From Chloroflexota bacterium (GTDB lineage: Bacteria > Chloroflexota > Dehalococcoidia > Tepidiformales > Tepidiformaceae): a stretch of DNA of 64,000 nucleotides. Below, in pieces: positions 21,867-30,656 of the stretch. The stretch's first letter is position 1. The number at the start of each line of letters is the position of its first letter. The stretch is from contig JACRBT010000004.1 in assembly GCA_016234445.1 (NCBI GenBank), positions 496,001-560,000 on the forward strand, in the 5' to 3' direction. A model generated the notes under the pieces. That model did not search any database and had not been told where the DNA came from. It was given only the letters and a program-made list of their open reading frames with translations. A program made the position numbers and the translations under genes.

Positions 21867-24800
21867 ATGACCATGGAACCTGAAGAGCGCGGGCCAGAAG
21901 AGACGCCCGCTCTGAACGAGACAACTCCCCCCGAGGAAACCCCCGCCGAGGGCTGGTATTTCGACATCCCGGAAGGCGCCTGGGAACGGCAGGAAGCCAA
22001 GAACCGCGACCTTCGCAACCTGATTCGCAGCAACCTCAAGAGCCCCTCGGACAAGCGTCCCGAGACTCCCCCCATCCCCGATCGCACCCCCGCCTGGGTC
22101 CACGACCCGGAACCTGAACGCACCTGGTCCGACAGCCACGCCGACGCCGCCGACGCCACGCCGGCCGACATTGCCGAAGAGCGCGACTCATGGTCGGCGC
22201 CGCCCCCTCCGCGCACGGAACACCACCTCGATCGGCCCGCCGCCCACCGGCAGGAATTCGCCGCGGACCCGCCGTCGGCGAAGAACGTCCCGCCGGAGCC
22301 GCCGAAATACGGCACCTGGGACGTCCCTGCCCGGGACGCAGACTTCGAGACCCGCGCCCTGAAGCCCTCCCGCCGTGTAGACCCCCCCGCGCCCGTCGAT
22401 CCCCCCGCCGATGACGCCTCCGGGGCTGACGCCTCGCCCGAAGAGACAGATGTCGTGGAAGGCATGCGCCAATGGGCACTCGGGTCCGGACGGACGTCTT
22501 CGACCGAGCGGCCATCGACGCGCTGGGACGAGATGATGAACACCCCTGCCGACAGTGGCAGCCTGATCGAAGGGATGCGCCAGTGGGCAACGACCCAGCC
22601 GGATGCCGGGGCATCGCCGCAGCGCCGGCGGCTCGATGACGACCCGGACGAGCGGGCTGATATGCCCGAGTTCGAAGACGCCCCCGTGGTGTTCGCGGTC
22701 CCGGAGACGGAGGCCGTCGCCGACGCGGAAGTGGAGAGCGCTCCGGTTGCCGCGATCCCGGCGTGGGGAGCGGCCGCCGGCGACGAGCCCGGCGACATCA
22801 GCGATTTCCTCGAACCGCAGGACGAAGAGTCCATTCCCGCGCCCAGCCCCAGGAAGCGCGGATTCCTGAGCCGTCTCTTCGGCCGGAAGGCAGACGAGAA
22901 GGCGGCTGCCGCCGCCCGGCTCGCCGCCAGCGAAGCCGCCTACAAGTCCCCATGGGGAGAAGAGGAAGAGGCAGACTCGTGGCAGGCCGCGGCCACGCCA
23001 GAAGAGCCTTCGGAATGGACCCTGGGCCAGGCGGAGATCGAGGAACTGTCGCGCGCCCATCGGCCCGAACCTGCGCCGGAGGAACCGACGACGACCTGGC
23101 TGACCGCGCCCGACGCGGCGCCCCAGCAGCAGTGGAGCGGGCAGACGTCCGCGAAGCTGGGCATCCCGGCGGCCTTCCAGCCGCCGAAACCGGACGAGAA
23201 CGGCGGGTGGGAACGCCCCGCGCCCGCCGAGGACGAAGACGACAGCGACTCCGTTTGGGCGGCGGAAGTGAGCGAGCGGTCAGGGACCGAACTCGCCACT
23301 GCCTCGCTCCCCGCCAGCGAAACCGTGCCCGCCGCGGACGCCGGCGCCGAGCCCGAAACCAGCACCTGGGACTGGGACAGCGCCTTCCCCACGGGGGACA
23401 CCGCAGCCGCGTCCGCTGCCTCCGTGCCCGCGGACGAAGCTGCCGAGGAAGCGCCGGACGAGGAGGACGACCCCTGGGCCGACTTCCTTGCGACGCGCCA
23501 GGCCGCCCAGCGCCTGCCCAACGAACCTGTGGCCGCCGTTGAAGCCGCCGCCCCGGCCGAGTTCGAAGCTCCCGCTGAGATCGAGGTTCCCGCCGAAGCT
23601 GAGCCCGAACTTCCGCCGGCGTTCGAAAGCGCCATCGCCCCGGTCGCGTCAGAGGAAGCAAGCGCCGACGCCTGGGAGGCCGTCATGGCCGCCAGCGGGT
23701 ACGACGACGCCGACACCCCCCTCGTCGCCGAGACCTACACGGACGCCCTCCCGGCAGCGGCGCCGGGGCCTGAACCGGGCGCCGAGGCCGCACCGAGGGT
23801 CCCATCGGAAAGCTGGATTTCCGAGGAAGACCGTGACTGGGGCCCCTCGCCGAAGACCGACCCCGCCGGGCTCTGGGCCTCCGCCAGCGACGACAACGTC
23901 GTCCTTCGCGCCTTTGAAGCCCACGCCAGCACCGAGATCGATGAAGACCTCCCCTCGGCCGACGGCGACGGCGTCCCCGATTTCTCGCGGCCTTCGTTCC
24001 GGAGCCTCCTTGGCGACGACGCCGACGAGCTGGTGGAAGACGACGAGATCCTGACCGACGATCATCCTTCGCTTTCGCGGCTCCAGGGCTGGGCGCCACA
24101 GCGGGAGGTCGCCTCCGTGGCGAATGCAGACCCTGCCTGGGCGCTTGGCGCGAACCGGCCGCCCAGCGATCCCTCGCGCCCCGACCCTGACCCGTTCGCC
24201 GAAGGCGAAGGCGCGCCCACTCCCCCATGGGAGGGCGATCAAGCGGCAGCCGGCGAACATGGCGCCCGCAAGGCGTCCCGCAGCAAGACGCTGGTACGGG
24301 AGCTGGTCGAAACGGGCTTGCTCGCCCTGCTCGTCTTCCTCTCCGTACGGGCCAGTTTCCAGAACTTCAAGGTCGACGGCATCTCGATGCAGCCGACCCT
24401 GGAAGACGGCCAGTTCCTGATCGTGAACAAGCTTGTGTACTCCGAAGTGGACCTGGACAAGCTGAGCAGCTTCGTCCCCTTCGTGAACCCGGGTTCGGAC
24501 CCTGAGCGCAACGTCTTCCACGCCCCCGAACGCGGCGACATCATCGTCCTCCGCGACCCGCACAAGCCCGACGTCGACCTCATCAAGCGCGTCATCGGGC
24601 TTCCGGGTGAGACCGTGGAGATCCGCGACGGCCACGTCTACATCAACGATCAGCTGCTGATCGAGCCTTACATCAAGACTGCCTGGTCGGACAACAAGCC
24701 GAAGGTGACCATCCCCGCGGACGAGTACTACGTGCTCGGGGACAATCGCGGCAACAGCCTCGACAGCCGCAGCCAGCAGGTCGGGCTGATCCGTAAGGAC

Positions 24801-24920
24801 CTGATCATCGGCAAGGCGATGCTCTCGTACTGGCCGAGGAACAAGTTCGGGCTCGCGCCCAACGGCTCTCCCAGCCTCGAAGAGAAGCCAACCCTGAGCA
24901 CCCAGCGCATCGACGACTGA
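21867..24920 (+). CDS. lepB: Signal peptidase I with ~800-aa acidic low-complexity N-terminal extension
   Basis: C-terminal ~200 aa has TM, SMQPTLEDGQ (catalytic Ser), DLIKRVIGLPGE (catalytic Lys), GDNRGNSLDSR; N-terminus Glu/Asp/Ala/Pro rich. Start 21867 or 21873; the ORF runs on upstream without support. Confidence 0.85.
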   Translation: MTMEPEERGPEETPALNETTPPEETPAEGWYFDIPEGAWERQEAKNRDLRNLIRSNLKSPSDKRPETPPIPDRTPAWVHDPEPERTWSDSHADAADATPADIAEERDSWSAPPPPRTEHHLDRPAAHRQEFAADPPSAKNVPPEPPKYGTWDVPARDADFETRALKPSRRVDPPAPVDPPADDASGADASPEETDVVEGMRQWALGSGRTSSTERPSTRWDEMMNTPADSGSLIEGMRQWATTQPDAGASPQRRRLDDDPDERADMPEFEDAPVVFAVPETEAVADAEVESAPVAAIPAWGAAAGDEPGDISDFLEPQDEESIPAPSPRKRGFLSRLFGRKADEKAAAAARLAASEAAYKSPWGEEEEADSWQAAATPEEPSEWTLGQAEIEELSRAHRPEPAPEEPTTTWLTAPDAAPQQQWSGQTSAKLGIPAAFQPPKPDENGGWERPAPAEDEDDSDSVWAAEVSERSGTELATASLPASETVPAADAGAEPETSTWDWDSAFPTGDTAAASAASVPADEAAEEAPDEEDDPWADFLATRQAAQRLPNEPVAAVEAAAPAEFEAPAEIEVPAEAEPELPPAFESAIAPVASEEASADAWEAVMAASGYDDADTPLVAETYTDALPAAAPGPEPGAEAAPRVPSESWISEEDRDWGPSPKTDPAGLWASASDDNVVLRAFEAHASTEIDEDLPSADGDGVPDFSRPSFRSLLGDDADELVEDDEILTDDHPSLSRLQGWAPQREVASVANADPAWALGANRPPSDPSRPDPDPFAEGEGAPTPPWEGDQAAAGEHGARKASRSKTLVRELVETGLLALLVFLSVRASFQNFKVDGISMQPTLEDGQFLIVNKLVYSEVDLDKLSSFVPFVNPGSDPERNVFHAPERGDIIVLRDPHKPDVDLIKRVIGLPGETVEIRDGHVYINDQLLIEPYIKTAWSDNKPKVTIPADEYYVLGDNRGNSLDSRSQQVGLIRKDLIIGKAMLSYWPRNKFGLAPNGSPSLEEKPTLSTQRIDD

Positions 24921-24929
24921 GCGCTGGAC

Positions 24930-24960
24930 GGCTGGCGGCGGGGTTCGTACGCTGCCAGCC
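24930..24960 (+). promoter_or_regulatory. Inverted repeat GGCTGGC...GCCAGCC abutting pyrE start
   Basis: 7-bp perfect arms, with the 3' arm ending at the base before GTG 24961. Confidence 0.35.
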
Positions 24961-25518
24961 GTGACCATCGAACTTGAACGGGAACTCGAAGCCCGCGGAG
25001 CACTGCTCCGCGGGCACTTCCAATTGGCCAGCGGCCGCCACGCCGACACCTACATCGAAAAGTTCCGCATCCTCCAGTGGCCGGACCTCACCGGCGAGCT
25101 CTGCGGCCAGATCGCCGAGCACTTCCGGGGCACGGCCAATCTGGTCGCCGGCCCCACCACCGGCGGGATCATCCTCAGCTACGAAACCGCACGGCACCTC
25201 GGGCTACGGTCGGTCATCGCCGAGCGCACCGACTCGGGCGTGGGCCGCGAATTCAAGCGCGGCTTCGAAATCGGCCCCGGGGACCGCGTCCTCGTGGTCG
25301 ACGACGTGCTCACCACGGGCGGCAGCGTCCAGGACGTGCTCGACGCGGTCAGGGCGCGCGGTGCCGAAGTGACCGGCCTGGGCCTGCTGGTCGACAGGAG
25401 CGGCGGAAAGGTCCAGTTCGGGGTGCCGACGTTCGCCTGCCTGACCGTCGACGTGGCCTCATGGGCGCCCGGTGAATGCCAGCTCTGCCGCGACGGCGTC
25501 CCCCTCAAGATCACCTGA
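24961..25518 (+). CDS. pyrE: Orotate phosphoribosyltransferase
   Basis: PRPP motif VLVVDDVLTTGGS; ARGALLRGHFQLASGRHADTYIEKFR. Confidence 0.93.
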   Translation: MTIELERELEARGALLRGHFQLASGRHADTYIEKFRILQWPDLTGELCGQIAEHFRGTANLVAGPTTGGIILSYETARHLGLRSVIAERTDSGVGREFKRGFEIGPGDRVLVVDDVLTTGGSVQDVLDAVRARGAEVTGLGLLVDRSGGKVQFGVPTFACLTVDVASWAPGECQLCRDGVPLKIT

Positions 25519-25547
25519 ACCCTGGCTGCCGGGCTGGCGGCATCCCG

Positions 25548-25553
25548 TACAAT
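25548..25553 (+). promoter_or_regulatory. Candidate -10 (TACAAT) 6 nt upstream of ATG 25560
   Basis: CCCGTACAATCGTCCCATG. Confidence 0.5.
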
Positions 25554-25559
25554 CGTCCC

Positions 25560-26066
25560 ATGCGATACGTCCGCCAGGCCGGCAGCGACCCCTCGTTCCT
25601 CCTGAAGGCGCTGGGCGAAGCCTCGGGCGAATTCCGGCGCGAGTTCCACGGGCTCCGCTACCGCGACCTCCTCGTCCCCGCGCCCGCTCCCGACGACGGT
25701 TGGACGATGCTCGGGCTGGCGGTCCACGTCCGCGAGGTGGAGGCGGGCGTCGTCGACCAGGTCAGGACGCTGCTGCACCGTCGCAACGCCGAGATCCGCG
25801 CGGTCGACCTCGACGACGTCCCGCTCCTGGAGGACTACGACGGCGAAGACGCGGAGGAGGTGCTGGAGGACTACCACGACCTCAGGCAGCGGCTCACCTA
25901 CTCGCTCTGGGATGTCGACGCCGACGACTGGTACCGGGAGGGGATCCACCCCTATCGCGGCCCCGTAAAGCTGCTCGACCTGACGCGGGAGCTCTACCAG
26001 CACGACCTGGAACACCTCTGGCAGGCGCGGCGGATGGTGCTGGCCCTCGCGGAATCGGCGCGGTGA
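25560..26066 (+). CDS. DinB-like superfamily protein
   Basis: Four-helix pattern with spaced His residues (AVHVREVE, YQHDLEHLWQARRM). Confidence 0.6.
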   Translation: MRYVRQAGSDPSFLLKALGEASGEFRREFHGLRYRDLLVPAPAPDDGWTMLGLAVHVREVEAGVVDQVRTLLHRRNAEIRAVDLDDVPLLEDYDGEDAEEVLEDYHDLRQRLTYSLWDVDADDWYREGIHPYRGPVKLLDLTRELYQHDLEHLWQARRMVLALAESAR

Positions 26067-27277
26067 CGCCGCCCATCCGGCTTATCCCGTCGGCCCCCTG
26101 GCAGCGTACCAAGGCGGGCGACGAACCATGGGTCGCCTGGTTCGAGGACGCCGCCGTGTGCGAACTGGCCGCCAGGCCCGGAGTTCAGCGCGAGGGCTGC
26201 TACGACGCCCGGTTGGAGGGGACGGCGACCCGGGTGGTGGCGACAAAGGCTGCCCTGATGGCACTGGCGGCTGAGCTGCGGGCCAACAGGTCGCCGCTCG
26301 GGCAGCTGCTCGAAGACGCGCTGGTCGCTGTGCCGGCCTGGCAGCTGCGGTCGCGTTCGCTCCCGCTCGACCGGCCTTATGTCATGGGCATCGTCAACCT
26401 CACCGACGACTCGTTTTCGGGCGACGGGGTTGGCCGCGGCGTCGACGCTGCCCTCCAGCGGGCGGAAGAGCTTCGCCGCGACGGCGCGGACATCATCGAC
26501 GTCGGCGCCGAGACCGCGCGTGCGGACCGCCCGGTGGTCGACCCGGAGGCGGAAGCGGCGCTGATCGGGCCTGCGGTTGGCGCCCTCGTGCGCGAGGGCC
26601 ACGTCGTCTCAGCAGACACCTACAAGCCACTCGTGGCGCGGGCCGCGCTCGACGCCGGGGCGGAGATCGTGAACGACATCAGCGGGCTCACGCTTGGCAT
26701 CGGCGCCGCCGGTGAAGCAGCCCGCGCCGGCGCCGGGTACGTGCTCAACTACAGTTACAGCGTCCCGAAACGCCGCCCGGATTCGCCACCGGTCTACGCG
26801 GACGTCGTCGCCGAGACGCTGGAGTGGATGTTCGAGCGGACGGCGGCACTGTTCGCGGCCGGGCTGTCGCGGGCGCAGGTCGCCGTCGACCCCGGGATCG
26901 CCTTCGGAAAGAGCCACGACGAAGACATCCAGGTCCTCCGGCGGCTTGGCGAGCTGGAGAGCCTCGGGCTGCCGGTGCTGCTCGCCCATTCCCGAAAGAA
27001 CTTCATCGGGAGCGTCACCGGCCGGCCGCCCACCGACCGGGACGCAGAGACGCACGCCGCGACCGTCCTCGCCTACGCCCAGGGAGCGCGCATCTTCCGC
27101 GTCCACGACGCCGCCGGCGCGCGCCGGGCGCTGGACATGGCAGCGGCCATCCTGGCCGCACCGCCGGGCGCCTTCGCCCCGGACGCGACGAGCTGGCCGT
27201 GGCGGGCCGGAGCCTCCGCGGCCCACATGACGAGGGCCGCGCCCGACAAGCAAGCTCCCGGGGGCCAGCGCTGGTGA
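26063..27277 (+). CDS. Dihydropteroate synthase-like protein, divergent loops, N-terminal extension
   Basis: YVMGIVNLTDDSFSGDG, SADTYKPLVARAAL, NDISG, DPGIAFGKSHDEDI, HSRKNFIG; GTG start at 26063. Confidence 0.8.
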   Translation: MTPPIRLIPSAPWQRTKAGDEPWVAWFEDAAVCELAARPGVQREGCYDARLEGTATRVVATKAALMALAAELRANRSPLGQLLEDALVAVPAWQLRSRSLPLDRPYVMGIVNLTDDSFSGDGVGRGVDAALQRAEELRRDGADIIDVGAETARADRPVVDPEAEAALIGPAVGALVREGHVVSADTYKPLVARAALDAGAEIVNDISGLTLGIGAAGEAARAGAGYVLNYSYSVPKRRPDSPPVYADVVAETLEWMFERTAALFAAGLSRAQVAVDPGIAFGKSHDEDIQVLRRLGELESLGLPVLLAHSRKNFIGSVTGRPPTDRDAETHAATVLAYAQGARIFRVHDAAGARRALDMAAAILAAPPGAFAPDATSWPWRAGASAAHMTRAAPDKQAPGGQRW

Positions 27278-27374
27278 TGCCCGCGCGGACCTGAGGCAAG
27301 CACCGCATTCCCAAACCGCCTAGAATCGGGACCCTGCGGCCGGGGCCGCAAGACCGAACAACGGACACACTTCC

Positions 27375-28568
27375 ATGTCGCTCCGGGGCAAAGCAGCAAT
27401 CGCCGGGATCGGCGAATTCCGGCCGTCGCGGTACACGGAGGGCGCCACCACGCTCGGGATGCTGGCCGAAGTCGCGCGCATGGCCGCCGCCGACGCCGGG
27501 ATCGAACTGGGCGAGGTCGATGGCCTGATCACCGAATCCTTCGCCGAATCGCCCTTCATGGCGCCCTCGACCGTCGTCGAATACCTGGGGCTCGACGTGA
27601 AGTTCGCCGAAGTCGTCGACCTCGGCGGGGCGACCGGCGCGGGGATGGCCCTGCGGGCCGCCATGGCGATCGACGCCGGGCTCTGCGAGACGGTGATCTG
27701 CACCACGGCTGCCCGGCGCGAGCGGCGGACGACTGAAGGGCCAAAGCGCTCGGCCGGGAGCGGTTGGGCCGGGCGCCGGACCGACCGCACCCCCTACGCC
27801 GAGTTCGAGATGCCCTACGGGGCGATCGGCGCGAACTTCGGCTACGCCATGATCGCGAACCGCTACCGGCACGAATACGGCGTCACCCCCGAACAGCTGG
27901 CGAAGATCGCCGTCGCCCAGCGCTACAACGCCTGCCACAACCCGGATGCGCTCTTCTTCGGCCAGCCGATCACGGTGGAGGACGTGCTCAATTCGCCCGT
28001 CATCGTCGACCCGTTGCACATGCTCGAAATTGTGATGCCCGTGGCCGGGGCGGCGGCGCTGGTGGTGACCAGCGCCCGGAAGGCGAAGAAGCTGAAGAAG
28101 CGCCCGGCCTACATCCTCGGTGGCGGCGAACACACCACCCACCGCAGCCTGACCTACGCGCCGAGCCTCACGGACACTGCCATCAAGGCGGCCGCCGACC
28201 AGGCCTTCAAGACCGGCGGGATTCGCCGCAAGGACATCGACGTCGCCAGCCTCTACGACTGCTACACGATCACCGTGCTGCTCACGATCGAGGACGCGGG
28301 CTTCGCGAAGAAGGGCCAGGGCGGCCGGTTCGTCGACCAGCACAACCTCCAGTTCGACGGCGACTTCCCGCTGAACCCCCACGGCGGGCAGCTCTCCTTC
28401 GGGCAGGCAGGCCTCGCGGGGGGCATGTCCCACGTCACCGAGGCCGCCCGCCAGGTGATGGGCCGTGCCGCCGGGCGGCAGGTGAAGAAGTGCGAGTTCG
28501 CCTTCGTCAACGGGAACGGGGGGATCATGAGCGAGCAGGTCTCGCTCGTCCTGGGGGCAGAACGATGA
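27375..28568 (+). CDS. Thiolase-family / acetyl-CoA acetyltransferase-like protein
   Basis: AAIAGIGEFRPSRYTEGATTLGMLAEVARMAAADAGI...; NPHGGQLSFGQAGLAGG; paired with DUF35. Confidence 0.85.
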   Translation: MSLRGKAAIAGIGEFRPSRYTEGATTLGMLAEVARMAAADAGIELGEVDGLITESFAESPFMAPSTVVEYLGLDVKFAEVVDLGGATGAGMALRAAMAIDAGLCETVICTTAARRERRTTEGPKRSAGSGWAGRRTDRTPYAEFEMPYGAIGANFGYAMIANRYRHEYGVTPEQLAKIAVAQRYNACHNPDALFFGQPITVEDVLNSPVIVDPLHMLEIVMPVAGAAALVVTSARKAKKLKKRPAYILGGGEHTTHRSLTYAPSLTDTAIKAAADQAFKTGGIRRKDIDVASLYDCYTITVLLTIEDAGFAKKGQGGRFVDQHNLQFDGDFPLNPHGGQLSFGQAGLAGGMSHVTEAARQVMGRAAGRQVKKCEFAFVNGNGGIMSEQVSLVLGAER

Positions 28569-29017
28569 CCACCGAACCACAACCGCCGGCCACGCCCTAC
28601 CTCAAGCCGCTCCCGGAGCCGACGCCGGTTTCGCAGCCGTTCTGGGACGCCGCGCGCCGCCACCGGCTCTTCCTCCAGCACTCCCGGAAGACCGGGAAGT
28701 ACGTCTTCTACCCGCGCGCGGTCTCTCCCTACGGCCCGGAGGACACGCTCGAATGGGTGGAGGCGACGGGCCGGGGGACGGTCTACGCCTACACGGTCGC
28801 CCGCCGCCCCACCGCCCCCCAATGGGGCGAAGACGGACCGTATGTCATCGCCATCGTCGAGCTCGAAGAAGGCCCGCACCTCACCACCAACATCGTCGGG
28901 TGCGCCCCGGAAGAGGTCAGCATCGGCATGCCGGTGGTGGTGGAGTTCGACGACGTGACGCCCGAAGCGACGCTGGTGAAGTTCCGCCCGGCCCGGCTTT
29001 CGACCGAGATCCCGTAG
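28565..29017 (+). CDS. DUF35 OB-fold protein with degenerate zinc ribbon
   Basis: SQPFWDAARRHRLFLQHSRKTGKYVFYPRAVSPYG..., OB fold; immediately after thiolase. Confidence 0.85.
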   Translation: MTTEPQPPATPYLKPLPEPTPVSQPFWDAARRHRLFLQHSRKTGKYVFYPRAVSPYGPEDTLEWVEATGRGTVYAYTVARRPTAPQWGEDGPYVIAIVELEEGPHLTTNIVGCAPEEVSIGMPVVVEFDDVTPEATLVKFRPARLSTEIP

Positions 29018-29020
29018 GGC

Positions 29021-29071
29021 CCCCTCACCCCGGCCCTCTCCCCCCTTCGGGGGCGAGGGAGACGGCGGGTG
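29021..29071. repeat. REP/MITE-like palindromic intergenic element
   Basis: CCCCCTCACCCCGGCCCTCTCCCCCTTCGGGGGCGAGGGAGACGGCGGGTG; CCCTCtCCCCC-TTC-GGGGGcGAGGG hairpin. Confidence 0.5.
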
Positions 29072-29163
29072 TTCCTCCGAAGGTGGCCGCGCGGTGGCCA
29101 CGGGGTTAAGGAGCGGCGGCGTTGTGCCGATACCCATGGCGGGCAACCTGCCCCGCGGTGGCG

Positions 29164-29613
29164 ATGATGAGCCTCGTTTTCTTGGTGGTGGATGACAACG
29201 ACGCGGACCGTGCGGCGGCGATGCAGCAGCTCGAACGCAGCTACCCCCAGGCGACGCTCCTCCAGGCTGCCGGCGCAAACCCGGGCATGCGCCTCCTCGA
29301 AGAGCGGCGCATCGTCCCTTCCCTCGTCCTGCTGGACTACGCGATGCCCGGTGCCAACGGCCTGGACTTCCTCAACGACCTCCGCCATGCCCGCTGGCTG
29401 GAGCGCGTCCCGGTGGCCATCCTGAGCGAACCGATCGCCGACCGGCTGGTGGTCCAGTGCTACCGGCTGGGCGCCTGCGAATTCCTCGCCAAGCCGTTGC
29501 GGACCTTCGAACTGCGCCAGTGCGTGCGCGATTTCGCCCGCCCCGCCGAACAGATGGCCTCCGCGACCATCGTGCCCCCAATCGGCGGCGGCGCGAGGGT
29601 GAGCGCGGCCTGA
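29164..29613 (+). CDS. Stand-alone response regulator receiver protein
   Basis: FLVVDDNDADR, VLLDYAMPGANGLDFL, AILSEP, FLAKPL. Confidence 0.9.
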   Translation: MMSLVFLVVDDNDADRAAAMQQLERSYPQATLLQAAGANPGMRLLEERRIVPSLVLLDYAMPGANGLDFLNDLRHARWLERVPVAILSEPIADRLVVQCYRLGACEFLAKPLRTFELRQCVRDFARPAEQMASATIVPPIGGGARVSAA

Positions 29614-29617
29614 CCCC

Positions 29618-30532
29618 TCAGACGCCGGCGCAGAGTTCGCGGAGGGCCTGCCGGATCTCGGCGGCCCGCTCGACGTTCTCTTCAGGCGAGGCCTGCATGG
29701 GCAGGAGGTTGATGTGCCGCGCCCCCGCTTCGACGTAGGGGACGATGAATTCGGCCACTTCCCGGGCCGTGCCGTAGGGCGTGTAGCGTTCGAAGCGGTC
29801 GAAGGGCAGGTGGTAGGTGCTTTCCATGCCCGCGGCGACGAGTTCGCGGGCTGAGGCCCGGTCATCCGCGACGGTCGTCCAAAACTGCATGCCGTACTCG
29901 ATCGCCCTGGGGTCCCGGCCGGCCTGCAGCGCCGTCTCGGCGACAACCTCCTGGAGCTGACGGAAACGGTCGAGCGACTGCCAGATGCCGGTGTAGCCAT
30001 CGCCGTAGCGCGCGGCCCGGCGCAGGGCGGCGTCGCTCCTGCCGCCGACGAAGATGGGGACCGGCCCGAGCGGCTTCGGGTAAACCGTCACCTGGTCGAG
30101 CTGGAAGTGCCTGCCTTCGAAGCTGACGCGGTCCTCGGTCCAGAGGCGCCGGAGGATCTGCAGGGCCTCGTTCGTGCGGGCGCCCCGGGTGCGCGGGTCG
30201 ACGCCGCAGCTGGTGAATTCGTGCGGGTCTTCGCCGCCGATGCCGACGCCAAAGATGAAGCGCCCGAGGCTGAGCTGCGAGAGCGAGGCCACCTGGAGCG
30301 CCACGGGCACGGGGTGACGGAGCGGGAGGAGGTAGACCCCGGTCTTCAGGGTCACCCGCTCGGTGACCGCGGCAAGGGCGGTGAGCGTCTGGAGGCCGTC
30401 GTAGCCGAAGCCGAAGAAGCTGACGTGGTCGCCCGTGAGCAGCCCGTCGAGACCGAGCCGTTCCGCCCGGCGGGCGGCGTCGAGCACCATTGGGCCCGTC
30501 GTGCCGGCGCGGACATCCCAGCCGCGGACCAT
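29618..30532 (-). CDS. LLM-class (luciferase-like) flavin-dependent oxidoreductase
   Basis: GLDGLLTGDHVSFFG, GRFIFGVGIGGEDPHEF, VPIFVGGRSDAALRRAARYGDGY. Confidence 0.9.
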   Translation of the reverse strand: MVRGWDVRAGTTGPMVLDAARRAERLGLDGLLTGDHVSFFGFGYDGLQTLTALAAVTERVTLKTGVYLLPLRHPVPVALQVASLSQLSLGRFIFGVGIGGEDPHEFTSCGVDPRTRGARTNEALQILRRLWTEDRVSFEGRHFQLDQVTVYPKPLGPVPIFVGGRSDAALRRAARYGDGYTGIWQSLDRFRQLQEVVAETALQAGRDPRAIEYGMQFWTTVADDRASARELVAAGMESTYHLPFDRFERYTPYGTAREVAEFIVPYVEAGARHINLLPMQASPEENVERAAEIRQALRELCAGV

Positions 30533-30656
30533 GACCGAAACGTGCGGTGACTCCAGGCTTCGCCTCCCTGGCGGATTCTACCGCGCGGGCGGGCATGGCG
30601 CGGTTGCCGGGGATTCGGCATAGTCAGGCTACAGAGACGGACCCAGGAGTACCGGC

